This document shows, piece by piece, positions 1-9,230 of a DNA stretch of 50,075 nucleotides; positions within the stretch are counted from its first letter, which is position 1; the number at the start of each line of letters is the position of its first letter. Source of the stretch: Loigolactobacillus jiayinensis (GTDB taxonomy: Bacteria; Bacillota; Bacilli; Lactobacillales; Lactobacillaceae). A program made the translations under genes and the position numbers. The notes below the pieces were generated by a model. The model had not been told where the DNA came from. It saw nothing but the letters and a program-made list of their open reading frames with translations, and made no database searches. Location: assembly GCF_003946445.1 (NCBI RefSeq), contig NZ_RHOF01000030.1, positions 1 to 50,075 of the forward strand. The letters are read 5' to 3'.

Positions 1-329
1 TATTTTATCAATTAGCTAAAAGTATTTGGCTAACTTGATTATAAAACGCGCGTAAGAAAATTATAGGGCTATTCGCTAAATTAATCAATCAAATTTATCA
101 TGAATTAGCGTTGGAAGCAATACGGTATAAATCCAGATACTCCAGCAGATTAAGCGTTTGTAGTGCCTAAGTGCTACAGCATTGCGACTCTAAGTGTTTG
201 GTTAGGCATTTTACAGAAAATATTGACATCAATAATTTAAAAAAATTCGCATAAAAAAAGAGGCTACAACATAAGCAAAAGTTATGTTGCAATCTCTTTT
301 TTTATTGCCAAAGTACAGCAAATCTGTTA
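1..329. other. Left-edge intergenic stretch
   Basis: No convincing gene is visible. One open frame on the plus strand (about 49-172) reads like coding sequence and ends in TAA, but it has no start codon with a ribosome site and may be a decayed remnant. Two imperfect hairpins are present: an interrupted repeat near 6-41, and a TGCCTAA/TTAGGCA pair at about 163-169 and 202-208. Confidence 0.4.
257..303 (-). terminator. Bidirectional rho-independent terminator after the cupin gene
   Basis: Arms AGAGGCTACAACATAA and TTATGTTGCAATCTCT pair imperfectly around a short loop. A-runs and T-runs flank both sides, so it can stop transcripts from either direction. It lies just downstream of the minus-strand cupin gene. 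Confidence 0.8.
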
Positions 330-629
330 TTAATCGAAACGGCTTAAAACCATCATTAATTCACTATCTTCTAAAGCTTCCATGCTATGCAATTCGCCAC
401 GTTCCATGACAACAGCACGGCCGGGATAGATTTCTTCACTACCATCAGCGTGGTTGAACTTAATGCGTCCTTTAACGGGGATCACAACACCATGCGCTGG
501 CGCTGGATGTAACTTGCCCTTACCGGTGATTTCACCCTTAGCAAGTGTACGGTGACCAACAATTTGTGACGGTATATTAAAAAGATGCTCATGCACACCA
601 GCACCTGTAGCTCCAGTTAGAAATTCCAC
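330..629 (-). CDS. Small cupin-fold protein
   Basis: A 99-residue single-domain protein matching the small cupin_2 fold. A histidine-bearing segment (PAPAHGVVIPVKG, about residues 43-55) is followed by a glycine turn (YPGRAVV) and a late segment with GELHSME, the pattern of the two cupin motifs. Such proteins bind metals or small ligands or serve as sugar or polyketide cyclase-like enzymes; the sequence does not say which. The start has an AGGAG-like site just upstream (AAAGGAGTG in the minus direction). It lies downstream of the NADH oxidase gene on the same strand, 63 bases away, with a cre-like site between. Function unknown; fold assignment fairly secure. Confidence 0.8.
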   Translation of the reverse strand: MEFLTGATGAGVHEHLFNIPSQIVGHRTLAKGEITGKGKLHPAPAHGVVIPVKGRIKFNHADGSEEIYPGRAVVMERGELHSMEALEDSELMMVLSRFD

Positions 630-665
630 GATTAAACACTCCTTTGATCATAGGTTAACTACTAT

Positions 666-679
666 TAAAAGCGTTTGCT
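666..679. promoter_or_regulatory. Weak cre-like site (CcpA)
   Basis: TAAAAGCGTTTGCT resembles the cre consensus TGWAANCGNTNWCA with about three mismatches. It sits immediately upstream of the cupin gene. Candidate only. Confidence 0.3.
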
Positions 680-692
680 TATGGAAAGTCAA

Positions 693-2042
693 TTAGGGTT
701 TCGCCGTAGTTTCCTGGGCCATTGCCGCTAAACCGAGCTGATTTAAATAATTAAACGGTCGATCATAATAAGGTGAAAAAAGCATATCAACAAACGCTAA
801 TTGCTCGATCGTATTTTTATTTTGAATGCACACTGACAATAAGTTGGCTGATTGAGCAATGTCATAGTCGCTATACAATTGACCGCCGAGAATTTGATGC
901 GTTTTACGGTCATAAACTAGCCGCATGGCGATTGGCGTGGTCGTTGGCATGAACTCCGGCCGATAATTATCGGTTAATTTCGCTACCGCAGCGTCAAAAC
1001 CATGTTGCTGCGCGCGGGCCAGCGTTAAGCCTGTTGAAGCCAGCGTTTTACCATAAAGGTGCAACGCTGAGGTTGCCTGAGTGCCAATATCGGCTAATGT
1101 TTCCTTGAAAATATTCATCCCCACTAACATCCCTTGGCGCACCGCATTGGTGGCTAATGGTGCGTAGGCATCGGTTTGCGTTGGATTATAATGCACCGCC
1201 ACTGCATCGCCGGCTGCGTAAACCGCCGGATCAGAGGTGCGCATGTAGCGGTTAACGCGAATTGAGCCATCCTTATTCAAATCAATTTGTCCAACCACTA
1301 AGTCAGTTTGCGGCCGGAACCCAACACAGATCACCGCCAAATCAGCTTGATGTTCAGCTTTATCAGTTTGAATATACACATGCTCAGCATCGCTATCGAA
1401 TTTCAATGCGGTTTCACTAAGCTTTAATTTAACGCCATGGGCAGTCAAATCAGCAGCAACCTCAGCTGCTAAATCCGTGTCGACATAATGGCTTAGCAGT
1501 GAGTGTACACCATTGATCAGCGTCACCTGATGGGCGGTATTACTGTAGCTTTCAGCTAGTTCAACGCCAATATAGCCACCACCAATAATCGCAATGTGTC
1601 GTTTATTTTTGGCCGTCGCCGCAATCTGCGTCGCGTCAGCATAATCCTTACAAATCAAAATATTCGGCAGACTGACCCCTTGAATCGGAGGAATCACCGG
1701 CACTGAACCAGTAGCAAGAACTAACTTATCATAGTGATCCATGAATTTACGGCCAGTATTTAAATCTTCCACTAAAACCTGCTTATGCGCCATATCAATC
1801 TTGTAGACGTCATGTTGCGTGTGCACCTGCGCTCCTAATTTCGTCAGATCAGCCGGCGTCGCATAAAACATATCCTCCAGCGACTTAACCGTTCCACCAA
1901 GATACAACGAAATACCACAGGAAAGAAAGGATATATTATCGTGACGCTCATAGATCGTGACCTGTGTTTGCGGATGTGTTTGCAGAATTTGCTGGGCTAC
2001 GCTAGTACCGGCGTGGGTACAGCCAATAATAATCACTTTCAT
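693..2042 (-). CDS. nox: NADH oxidase / peroxidase family flavoprotein (copy 1)
   Basis: FAD-dependent pyridine nucleotide-disulfide oxidoreductase of the H2O-forming NADH oxidase/NADH peroxidase/CoA-disulfide reductase group. It would transfer electrons from NADH to O2 or peroxide through one redox-active cysteine in the cytoplasm. An N-terminal FAD-binding stretch carries GCTHAGT with His10. The active Cys42 lies in SFLSCGI, exactly the family position. The NADH-binding Rossmann motif is IIGGGYIGVELAES (about residue 155), and the second FAD motif is YAAGDAVAVHYNP. The start at 2042 aligns with the paralogue at the right edge; an in-frame ATG three codons upstream (2051) is possible. Length 449 aa is normal. 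The sequence cannot separate oxidase from peroxidase activity. Confidence 0.93.
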   Translation of the reverse strand: MKVIIIGCTHAGTSVAQQILQTHPQTQVTIYERHDNISFLSCGISLYLGGTVKSLEDMFYATPADLTKLGAQVHTQHDVYKIDMAHKQVLVEDLNTGRKFMDHYDKLVLATGSVPVIPPIQGVSLPNILICKDYADATQIAATAKNKRHIAIIGGGYIGVELAESYSNTAHQVTLINGVHSLLSHYVDTDLAAEVAADLTAHGVKLKLSETALKFDSDAEHVYIQTDKAEHQADLAVICVGFRPQTDLVVGQIDLNKDGSIRVNRYMRTSDPAVYAAGDAVAVHYNPTQTDAYAPLATNAVRQGMLVGMNIFKETLADIGTQATSALHLYGKTLASTGLTLARAQQHGFDAAVAKLTDNYRPEFMPTTTPIAMRLVYDRKTHQILGGQLYSDYDIAQSANLLSVCIQNKNTIEQLAFVDMLFSPYYDRPFNYLNQLGLAAMAQETTAKP

Positions 2043-2266
2043 TGCTTTCATCCCATTCTTTGTAAGTGCCCTGAGTTTAGCACATTGATAGCGCTAACTC
2101 TAACTAAATTGCTCACTTAATTAACCAGCGGCAACGATCGCTGTAGCAACAATTGCCGGTCAACTGGTCTGTTCACGGCTTGTCAGCTGCACCTTATAAG
2201 TCACTTTTTGAGTCCCTAACTTTAAGATACGTTAAAAATAGGTTAGTTTATTTTTTTAAATCCAAT

Positions 2267-2512
2267 TTAGCGCGTTTTCGCCACTAAATCGAGCGCGTTT
2301 TGCATTTCTGGGGTAATTTCTGTTGCTGGTAAATTCGCCGCCAAATTCGCTGCCAAAATCAAGCCGATCGTTTTGTCGATGGTCGAACGTACCGCCGTTA
2401 GTTGGATCAATACATCAGGCGCCGGCCGCTGTTCGGTCAACATATGCTGAATGCCACGCAGCTGCCCTTCTGCACGTTTTAAGCGATTTAATAGTTGTTC
2501 ATTCGTAGTCAT
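2267..2512 (-). CDS. CsoR/RcnR-fold (DUF156) repressor lacking metal ligands
   Basis: An 81-residue all-helical protein of the metal-sensitive repressor family (CsoR, RcnR, FrmR). The hallmark helix reads LLNRLKRAEGQLRGIQHML. The next helix carries DVLIQLTAVRSTIDKTIGLIL. In copper or formaldehyde sensors a Cys precedes DVL and a His and Cys follow in the second helix; here those positions appear to be Ala, Asn and Asn, and the whole protein contains no Cys. DNA-binding basic residues remain. A strong site (AGGAGGGTG) precedes the ATG. It lies upstream of the NADH oxidase gene on the same strand with a 224-base gap. It probably regulates transcription, but the signal is not a classical metal ion. 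Confidence 0.85.
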   Translation of the reverse strand: MTTNEQLLNRLKRAEGQLRGIQHMLTEQRPAPDVLIQLTAVRSTIDKTIGLILAANLAANLPATEITPEMQNALDLVAKTR

Positions 2513-2603
2513 AAGCGCACCCTCCTAAATCCAATTACTAGTTCAATTTTACCGCAAAAAGTTGCGCTTCGGGCAGGAACTTTTCCAGCTGAAATGAGGC
2601 ACT

Positions 2604-2650
2604 AAAAAACCGACCACCAGCAGCAAAGTCGCCACCGGTAGTCGGTTGTT
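2604..2650 (-). terminator. Terminator of asnB
   Basis: Read on the minus strand, an imperfect hairpin with arms of the type AACCGACTACC/GGTGGTCGGTT is followed by TTTTTT. It lies directly after the asnB stop codon. Confidence 0.7.
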
Positions 2651-2654
2651 ATTT

Positions 2655-4550
2655 CTATTGAAATTGGTCCAAATTGATGAAGTAATCTTGATACCAAACC
2701 AAGAACGTGTAAATGACCCAAACTTGGCGGCGGCCATCATGCTTATCAGCGTGCGTGGCATCCAGCAAGTCAAGAATCTGTTGCTGATCAAAGAATTCCT
2801 TGACGAAGTCTTGACTGAAAACGTCACGAACCTGTTGATAAAACTTATCTTCCAGCAACCATTGATGGATCGGCACTGGGAAACCAAGTTTTGGTCGACT
2901 AGCAAATTCCTTGCCTAAATGCCGTTCGGAAGCACGACGGAAGGCATATTTAGTATCCTTAGTGTTCAATAAATATTTGCTTGGAATACTGTTGGCTAGT
3001 TCAGCGACATCACGATCTAAAAATGGTACTCGTAGTTCCAAGCTGTGCGCCATCGAAATTTTATCAGCTTTTTGTAAAATGTCGTTAGCCATGAAATGGT
3101 GCAAATCAATATATTGCATCTGCTTAACTTCATCGGCATTTTTGACTTTCTTGAAGTCGCGCTGATAATTATCGCTCACGTTCAAGTTATTTTTGTAATC
3201 AGCAGTAACTAAGTTGTTGGCTTCAGTTGCGCTGAAAATGGTTGGGTGCTCAAAAGTATAGATCACCGATTCGCCAACGTAGAATTCGCTGGGTTTAGCC
3301 AAGCGCGTATACAAATGCACCTTGCCGTGGAAGTTACGGCCGTTTTTAATACGTTTGGCTAAATGATAACGCGTGCCCCGTGGTAACTTGCGCAATCCTT
3401 CCGCGAAAACCTTGATCACTTCATTGTGCGAGTGCATGCCGTAGTTAACGTAGCCGGCGAACATTTCATCGGCCCCTTCACCCGACAAGACAACGGTGAC
3501 TTCTTTGGCGGCCATTTCCGATAAGAACCACAATGGAATCAAGCTAGGATTACCGTCTGGTTCGTCCATGTGATACTGCATTAACGGGAATTTGGCGAAG
3601 GCTTCATCACCGTGCACCGTCGCCGTGTGGAATTCTAAGCCAAGATCATCGGCTAATACCTTAGCACGGCCAGCTTCGTTGTAAGTCTCATCAAAGCCAA
3701 CACTGAACACCTTTTCCGGTTTCAGGATGCTGGTCACATAGCTACTATCGACACCTTCAGATAGGAAGCTACCAACCGGCACATCAGCGATATGGTGCAA
3801 CTTAACTGACTCTTCGACTGATTTGTTGATGGCTTCGACGGTTTCATCAAAGCTCATATTATTTTCCGTGTAATCAGCATCCCAATATTGCTCAATATCG
3901 ACATGGCCATCACGCCACATGAAATAATGACCAGCCGGAAACTTGAAAACACCTTTGAAAAACGTCTCATCTAAATCATTATATTGGTTCATTAAATAAG
4001 GCTTCAGTGCATCCTTATTCAGTTGCTGCTTGAATCCAGGATGCTTCATGAACGTTTTCAACTCGCTGGAGAACATAAACGTTCCATCGTCCAAATATGT
4101 GTAATACAACGGCTTGATGCCGAAAAAGTCGCGGGCACCAAACAGTTCTTCTTTAACCGTATCCCAGATGAAAAAGGTAAACATACCGCGAATCCGTTTG
4201 AGTACGTCTTTACCCCAAGCTTCGTAGCCGTGCAATAAGACTTCAGTATCCGTATGTGTCTTGAACACATAACCAAGGTTTTTCTCGAGATCATCGCGCA
4301 CACTCTGGTAATTATAAATTTCGCCGTTAAAAACGATCAGTTTCGTATTGTCAGCATTATAGATTGGTTGCTTACCATTGGTTAGATCGATGATTGAAAG
4401 CCGCCGAAAACCAAGCGCCACATCGTTGTCAACGTATTTGCCTTTGTCATTAGGCCCACGATGTTTAATCACTTCAACTTGTTCATCTAAAACCAAATTT
4501 TTGTCAGCAACCGATAAGTCACCGCCAGCAAAGCCGATAATTCCGCACAT
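2655..4550 (-). CDS. asnB: Asparagine synthase (glutamine-hydrolysing)
   Basis: Converts aspartate to asparagine with ATP and ammonia from glutamine. The chosen start gives MCGIIGFAGG, so after Met removal Cys is the N-terminal nucleophile of the class II glutaminase domain (about residues 1-200, with RRLSIIDL, NGEIYNY and GARDFFGIKPLYY). The synthetase domain follows with the pyrophosphate loop region (DVPVGSFLSEGVDSSYV), VLSGEGADEMFAGY, and LELRVPFLDRD near the C-terminus. The PP-loop reads SEGVDSS where SGGxDSS is more usual. An AAAGGAG site lies about 6 bases from the ATG. Length 631 aa is typical. It is a single transcription unit with its own terminator. A weak cre-like site and a CG-rich hairpin lie in the leader. 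Confidence 0.96.
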   Translation of the reverse strand: MCGIIGFAGGDLSVADKNLVLDEQVEVIKHRGPNDKGKYVDNDVALGFRRLSIIDLTNGKQPIYNADNTKLIVFNGEIYNYQSVRDDLEKNLGYVFKTHTDTEVLLHGYEAWGKDVLKRIRGMFTFFIWDTVKEELFGARDFFGIKPLYYTYLDDGTFMFSSELKTFMKHPGFKQQLNKDALKPYLMNQYNDLDETFFKGVFKFPAGHYFMWRDGHVDIEQYWDADYTENNMSFDETVEAINKSVEESVKLHHIADVPVGSFLSEGVDSSYVTSILKPEKVFSVGFDETYNEAGRAKVLADDLGLEFHTATVHGDEAFAKFPLMQYHMDEPDGNPSLIPLWFLSEMAAKEVTVVLSGEGADEMFAGYVNYGMHSHNEVIKVFAEGLRKLPRGTRYHLAKRIKNGRNFHGKVHLYTRLAKPSEFYVGESVIYTFEHPTIFSATEANNLVTADYKNNLNVSDNYQRDFKKVKNADEVKQMQYIDLHHFMANDILQKADKISMAHSLELRVPFLDRDVAELANSIPSKYLLNTKDTKYAFRRASERHLGKEFASRPKLGFPVPIHQWLLEDKFYQQVRDVFSQDFVKEFFDQQQILDLLDATHADKHDGRRQVWVIYTFLVWYQDYFINLDQFQ

Positions 4551-4613
4551 AAAAACTCCTCTTTCATAATTAAATAAGAATTGCTGCAGCAAAGCCACAA
4601 TGAGCAGCTTAAT

Positions 4614-4627
4614 AAAAAGCGCTTGCT
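4614..4627. promoter_or_regulatory. Weak cre-like site upstream of asnB
   Basis: AAAAAGCGCTTGCT keeps the AAGCGCTT core of cre but misses both outer positions. It lies about 65 bases upstream of the asnB start. Confidence 0.3.
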
Positions 4628-4885
4628 ACAACACACGACAGCATAACAGCCCATGCCTGAACGCACAGTACCATTTTCAAATAAAAATAGCCGCAAAAAA
4701 CGCGGTTACTTTACGTTTACAAGCATAAATTTCATTATAACATTAAGTGCAACCCAGAACAGGGCCGACTAAATAAAATTATGACTTAGTTGTACCGCTT
4801 GATTATTGCAAGCCGCTAAACCGACGAAATAGACGCACACCTGTTTGCTTAGGGCAAATGTCACCAAACTGTAATCTAATCAGCG

Positions 4886-4914
4886 TTGACAGTAGTTTGT
4901 TGAGATGCTAATTT
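4886..4914 (+). promoter_or_regulatory. Probable promoter of the LysM autolysin gene
   Basis: TTGACA and TAATTT are separated by 17 bases. This would give a leader of about 170 nt containing the hairpin at 5006-5031. Confidence 0.5.
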
Positions 4915-5092
4915 AAACATATGTAACAGTAGATATTTAAGAATAACTTAATTAATTTTAAAAAATATGAAACAACACTAATTGTATCCTGAAGTTATTC
5001 TACCGACGTTCAGCTGGTATGCTGTAAACGTCTACAAGGTATGCGCGTTTTTTGACACAGATTGCATCAATATTTGGGAGGATTTTATTATC

Positions 5093-7684
5093 ATGCAAAA
5101 AGCATCCAATGAACAGAAAGTACATTATAAAATGTATAAGGCTGGAAAAAGCTGGGTCTTCACTGGGATCTCAGTTTTAACGTTAGGCCTCGGCTTGTTT
5201 GGCGCACAAAATGCTGCCCATGCCGCAACTAGTAAAACCGCTGCTGACCAGACGACAACTGACGATACCGCTGATTTAGACAGCAACACTGCAACGCTTA
5301 AAACTAGCGCTGCTGCTACCGCTGATAGCACTGCCGCTGAATCAACAGCTACCAGTGAAGCATCTGCTGCCGCAGCGAGCACAGCTAAGTCAGCCGCTGC
5401 CAGTGCCGCAGCCGCTTCAACAGCTGCCAGTGAAGCTGCACAATCAACTGCTAATAGTGTCGCTGCAGCCAGCGCAACCGCTAAATCCGCGGCCGCTAGC
5501 ACAGCTAAGTCAACGGCGGCTAGTGCTGCAGCCAAATCAACAGCAAACAGCGTTGCCGCTAAAAGCGCTACGCTAAGCGGTCAAACTACTTTGGCCACTG
5601 CATTGCAAAACGACAGTAGCACAACGGCAAGCACTGCGAGTGCCACTACTAGTACAGCAACTGCTAGTCAAACTAGTGCAACGGCTGTATCCACGGTAAC
5701 TTCTGCGACAACCAGCGCGGCACAGACTGAAACTAAGGCTGCCAGCACTGCAACTGACGCTAACAGTACAACAGCGGCTGCATCAACCGCAACTTCTGAT
5801 GCAACCAGTAACGCAACAACAGAAACTACAGCAACTAGTACAGCAGCAACTTCTGCAGCTAGCACTGCAACTTCTACTGCAGCTGACGACACTGCTGTTA
5901 GCGACGCTACTGACGCAGAAGCAACAACTGATGACGCCGCTACAGCAACGACCGATAACTCAGTAGCTGAAACAACACCTGACACGACAACAGAACAAGC
6001 TGACGCAACTGCAACGACCAGCAATGCTGCCAGTCAGGCAACCACTAGCACTGCCGCTACGGAAGTTACTGCTAGCCAAGCTGCAACTAGCAATGCTGCC
6101 AGCACCGCTGCAAGTCAAGCAACCAGTCAAGCTGCTATTTATGCATTGGGTGACGCTGACGATTCCGCCGTTGAGGCCGCTAAAGCTGCTGCCTTGGCTG
6201 CTTACCAAGCAACCGGCGAAGCACAGACGATCACGCGTGTTGCTGCTAATTATACGTTATCCGCGGCAAACCAAGCCTTCCTTGACAGTATCAAAGCTGG
6301 CGCGATTACTGGCTGGAATAAATATGGTATTTTGCCATCACTAACTGCTGCCCAAGCAATTTTGGAAAGCGGCTGGGGTAAATCAAGTTTGGCCGCTAAC
6401 TACCATAACTTATTTGGGATCAAGGGGTCATACAATGGTAATTCTGTTTCCTTGCCAACTTCTGAATATTATGGCTACTGGACGACCATTTACGACAGCT
6501 TCCGCGTTTATCCAAATAATTCAGCCAGTGTCGAAGATCATGGCTTATTCTTAACGCAAAATTCACGCTATAGCAACTTGATCGGCGTGACTAACGCTAC
6601 TACAGCAACAACTTTGATTCGCCAAGATGGTTACGCTACTGCACCATCATATAGTAGTCAATTATTGAATATTATTAATACTTATGGTTTAACTTCATGG
6701 GATCAGATCGCCTTTAACGGTGGCTCCGCTTCCTCATCGACTGGCAGTTCAAGTGGCGCAACTAGTTCAAATACTAGTACTAACTCAACCAGTTCAAGTT
6801 ATACCGTTCAAAGTGGCGATACATTAACGGGCATCGCGAACAAGTTCTCAACCACAGCTGCAACTTTGGCTAGCAAGAACAATATTAGCAACCCTAACCT
6901 GATCTATGTCGGCCAAGTATTGAATGTTGCTAAGGCGGCCAGCGCGACAAATACTGGTTCAACTTCTAGCACAACTAGCAATACTGGTTATTACACCGTT
7001 AAAAGCGGTGATACATTGTCAGCCATTGCACGCACTTATAATACGACTGCCGCAACGTTGGCAAGTAAAAATAGCTTGAGCAACGCCAATTTGATCTATG
7101 TTGGCCAAAAACTAGTTGTCAGCGGCACTAGTTCAAGCGCTACGACTAATACGAGCAGCACAACTAGCAGCAGCACATACACCGTTAAAAGCGGCGACAC
7201 GCTATCTAGCATCGCCCGCACTTACGGCACTACTTCATCAGCCTTGGCTAGCAAAAATAGCTTAAGCAACGCTAACTTGATCTATGTTGGTCAACAATTA
7301 GTCGTTGGCGGCACAAGCGCAAGCACCACAACAAGTAACGTTAGTAACACAACTAGCAGCAGCGCGTACTATACAGTTAAAAGCGGTGACACCTTATCCA
7401 GCATCGCTAGAACTTACAACACAACTGCAGCAAGCTTATCTAGCAAAAATAGTTTAAGTAACGCTAACTTGATCTACGTTGGTCAAAAATTAGTGGTCAC
7501 CGGTAGCACCGCAACTAGCGCTACCGTCACTAAATTAAGTAACAGCAGTAACTACACCGTTAAAAGTGGCGACACCCTTTACACGATTGCCGCTGCTCAC
7601 GGCACTACTGTTGCTGCACTAGCAAGTAAAAATGGGATCAGTAATGCTAACTTGATCCACATTGGCCAAACATTAAGCTTCTAA
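5093..7684 (+). CDS. Secreted LysM autolysin with glucosaminidase (GH73) domain
   Basis: Peptidoglycan hydrolase of 863 aa acting at the cell wall. The start at 5093 follows GGGAGG and gives a KxYKxGKxW signal peptide (motif at residues 13-21), a hydrophobic core and a likely cleavage after AHA near residue 45. An Ala/Ser/Thr-rich low-complexity region follows to about residue 375, similar to the glycosylated AST region of lactobacillar autolysins. A GH73 N-acetylglucosaminidase domain lies at about 385-540 ([13 protein letters not shown] carries the catalytic Glu; NLFGIKG). Five LysM repeats ([13 protein letters not shown]..., LIYVGQ) lie at about 570-863 and bind peptidoglycan. The signal type is often linked to accessory Sec export and glycosylation, but no such genes are present here. 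Monocistronic with its own terminator. Confidence 0.95.
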   Translation: MQKASNEQKVHYKMYKAGKSWVFTGISVLTLGLGLFGAQNAAHAATSKTAADQTTTDDTADLDSNTATLKTSAAATADSTAAESTATSEASAAAASTAKSAAASAAAASTAASEAAQSTANSVAAASATAKSAAASTAKSTAASAAAKSTANSVAAKSATLSGQTTLATALQNDSSTTASTASATTSTATASQTSATAVSTVTSATTSAAQTETKAASTATDANSTTAAASTATSDATSNATTETTATSTAATSAASTATSTAADDTAVSDATDAEATTDDAATATTDNSVAETTPDTTTEQADATATTSNAASQATTSTAATEVTASQAATSNAASTAASQATSQAAIYALGDADDSAVEAAKAAALAAYQATGEAQTITRVAANYTLSAANQAFLDSIKAGAITGWNKYGILPSLTAAQAILESGWGKSSLAANYHNLFGIKGSYNGNSVSLPTSEYYGYWTTIYDSFRVYPNNSASVEDHGLFLTQNSRYSNLIGVTNATTATTLIRQDGYATAPSYSSQLLNIINTYGLTSWDQIAFNGGSASSSTGSSSGATSSNTSTNSTSSSYTVQSGDTLTGIANKFSTTAATLASKNNISNPNLIYVGQVLNVAKAASATNTGSTSSTTSNTGYYTVKSGDTLSAIARTYNTTAATLASKNSLSNANLIYVGQKLVVSGTSSSATTNTSSTTSSSTYTVKSGDTLSSIARTYGTTSSALASKNSLSNANLIYVGQQLVVGGTSASTTTSNVSNTTSSSAYYTVKSGDTLSSIARTYNTTAASLSSKNSLSNANLIYVGQKLVVTGSTATSATVTKLSNSSNYTVKSGDTLYTIAAAHGTTVAALASKNGISNANLIHIGQTLSF
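6794..7681 (+). repeat. Five LysM-coding tandem repeats
   Basis: Five imperfect repeats encode LysM units separated by Ser/Thr-rich linkers. Repeats 2 to 4 are nearly identical ([16 protein letters not shown]), which suggests recent duplication or gene conversion within the gene. Confidence 0.85.
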
Positions 7685-7693
7685 TCTGAATTC

Positions 7694-7732
7694 AAAAGCA
7701 GCCGGCGAACAAAATCGCTGGCTGCTTTTTTA
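7694..7732 (+). terminator. Terminator of the LysM autolysin gene
   Basis: AAAAGCAGCCGGCGA and TCGCTGGCTGCTTTT pair around a short loop, followed by T6. It lies 10 bases after the stop. Confidence 0.92.
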
Positions 7733-7785
7733 ATTTCTTACGCCATAACTGCATAAATATGCTATACTATTTAGGTAAGTTATTT

Positions 7786-7858
7786 GGGTCCGTAGCTCAG
7801 TTGGGAGAGCGCCTGCTTCGCATGTAGGAGGTCGACGGTTCAAGTCCGTTCGGATCCA
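7786..7858 (+). tRNA. tRNA-Ala (anticodon CGC)
   Basis: A 73-nt cloverleaf. The acceptor stem is GGGTCCG/CGGATCC with the G3-U70 wobble that identifies alanine tRNAs. The D arm contains AGCTCAGTTGGGAGAGC. The anticodon stem-loop is CCTGC-TTCGCAT-GTAGG with CGC at positions 34-36, and the T arm contains GGTTCAAGTCC. The discriminator is A. The 3' CCA is not encoded (TCA follows), so it must be added. A TATACT -10 element lies about 18 bases upstream. It would read GCG alanine codons. Confidence 0.93.
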
Positions 7859-7873
7859 TCAAGTAGTATCAAG

Positions 7874-7920
7874 TCTACCGCTAGTGCTGTTAATTCAGTA
7901 TCTAGCGGTAGATTTTTTTT
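7874..7920 (+). terminator. Terminator after tRNA-Ala
   Basis: Perfect 11-bp arms TCTACCGCTAG and CTAGCGGTAGA are followed by T8. Confidence 0.93.
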
Positions 7921-7980
7921 GTGTTGGCTTAAATTGAACTAATTAGAAAGACGCTGACCGCAATCTACTTAAGTATAGAC

Positions 7981-8020
7981 AAAAAAATAAACCTATCGGC
8001 ATTAAACGGTAGGTTTATTT
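7981..8020 (-). terminator. Terminator of the substrate-binding lipoprotein gene
   Basis: Arms AAATAAACCTA and TAGGTTTATTT flank a short loop; an A-run on the left supplies the T-tract on the minus strand. It lies just downstream of the gene. Confidence 0.8.
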
Positions 8021-8038
8021 CAACTTAGTAGCAACTAC

Positions 8039-9052
8039 TTATTTTGCTGTCATAATATTGGTCAGCATGAAGTCTTTGGCCTTCACTAATTGGCCGTTGT
8101 CCTTTAACGTTCCTAATTCAACGAAGTTATCTTCTTGTTTTTGGTAAATTTTAGCCAATTTACCATTTTTAACCATTTTACGCACTTGTGCTGCGGTGTA
8201 TTGGGTTTGAGTACCAGTTAATTGACTCTTAGCATCTGCTTTACTGATAGCGAGCTGTTTAGCCACTGCTGTGTAAACACTGGCTTTTCCAGCTTTACGA
8301 TCATCCATTGCCTTGTACATAGCTGTGGTGATTTTCTTCAACAAAGCCTTATGATTTTTGGCAAATTTAGCGCTAGTGACCCATGAACTTGGAAATGGCA
8401 TTGACGCTGCATAATCACTATCTGACGCAATAGTAACGGCATCGCTACCTAACTTGCTTTTAATTTTCGTCGTCCCTGGTGCCCATCCTGCTACGGCATC
8501 AACTTTACCGGAGATCATGGCGTTAGCTAAATTATTTGCACTAACGTTGACCAGCGTAACATCATCTTCAGTCATCCCAGCTGACTTCAGTGCTGTATCA
8601 AGGATTTGTTGACTCGTAGTCCCACTAATGACGGCAACTTTTTTACCTTTCAACGATTTAATACTAGTGGTACCAGCTTTTTTACTCCCGATAATCTCAT
8701 CAGACGTGCTTAAACCGTCAAAGAGGAACACTTTTGCCTTACCTTGTGCTACCGCGGTGTGGGCACCAGCACCAATATTCCCAATATCAATACTACCAGA
8801 ATTTAACGCCGAAATAATCGCTGGGCCATCGGTAAAAGCGATCATTTTAACTGTGATTCCCTGCTGCTCATAATAGCCAGCCTGATCCGCGATAGCTGCT
8901 AAAGCAACACTGCTAGCGTTGGCCATATAGCCGATTTTAACCGTTGTTTTGCTACTATTACTGGATGCGCTGTTACTGCAAGCTGCCAATGAACCAACTA
9001 ATAACGGAATCATTAGCAGAAGCATTAATACTTTCAGAAGACGTTTTTTCAT
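8039..9052 (-). CDS. ABC transporter substrate-binding lipoprotein (sulfonate/nitrate type)
   Basis: Extracytoplasmic solute-binding protein of the SsuA/TauA/ThiY-like (NMT1) group. The start at 9052 has a GAAAGGGAC site and gives a lipoprotein signal peptide with lipobox GSLAAC, so it would be membrane-anchored. The mature part begins KTTVKIGYMANASSVAL; GYYEQQGITVK, SGSIDIGNIGAGAHTAVAQGK and DAVAGWAPGTTKI are typical of the fold. Length 337 aa is normal. No ATPase or permease gene is adjacent, so it must work with a transporter encoded elsewhere. The substrate is not evident; a role with the divergent amino-sugar genes is only a positional guess. A 32-bp dyad lies upstream. Confidence 0.88.
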   Translation of the reverse strand: MKKRLLKVLMLLLMIPLLVGSLAACSNSASSNSSKTTVKIGYMANASSVALAAIADQAGYYEQQGITVKMIAFTDGPAIISALNSGSIDIGNIGAGAHTAVAQGKAKVFLFDGLSTSDEIIGSKKAGTTSIKSLKGKKVAVISGTTSQQILDTALKSAGMTEDDVTLVNVSANNLANAMISGKVDAVAGWAPGTTKIKSKLGSDAVTIASDSDYAASMPFPSSWVTSAKFAKNHKALLKKITTAMYKAMDDRKAGKASVYTAVAKQLAISKADAKSQLTGTQTQYTAAQVRKMVKNGKLAKIYQKQEDNFVELGTLKDNGQLVKAKDFMLTNIMTAK

Positions 9053-9102
9053 TTTTAATAGTCCCTTTCCATCACTTAATTCCTTACTACCATAGCGAGG
9101 CA

Positions 9103-9134
9103 ACCTTAAAACCAACTTAAGCTGACTTTAAGGT
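9103..9134. promoter_or_regulatory. Extended dyad, candidate operator
   Basis: ACCTTAAA and TTTAAGGT form 8-bp arms centred exactly on an inner CTTAAG palindrome, giving a 32-bp two-level dyad in the divergent region between the lipoprotein and nagB-like genes. The binding protein is unknown. Confidence 0.5.
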
Positions 9135-9230
9135 GTGCTACCTATACTGCAGTCATAACAGCGTGTGACGGAATTTAACAACCGGTCAGTCATTCGAACG
9201 CTTTTTCGCGCACACTCTTAATTAAGGACA

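Larger units (their letters stand above)
4551..5092. other. Divergent intergenic region between asnB and the LysM autolysin
   Basis: The region holds the asnB leader on the minus strand, with a small hairpin (CCGC/GCGG around 4692-4708) followed by T-rich sequence, possibly an attenuator. It also holds the autolysin promoter and a 5'-leader hairpin on the plus strand (5006-5031, ACGTT/AACGT arms with inner AGC/GCT). No gene is seen. Confidence 0.5.

Noticed and set aside
5125-6344. Long overlapping frames on both strands in the Ala/Ser/Thr-rich part of the autolysin gene
   Set aside because: They are by-products of GCN/ACN-rich repeats; none has a ribosome site or a domain.
7741-7860. A longer tRNA cluster around tRNA-Ala
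   Set aside because: Only one cloverleaf is present; the following sequence is a terminator.
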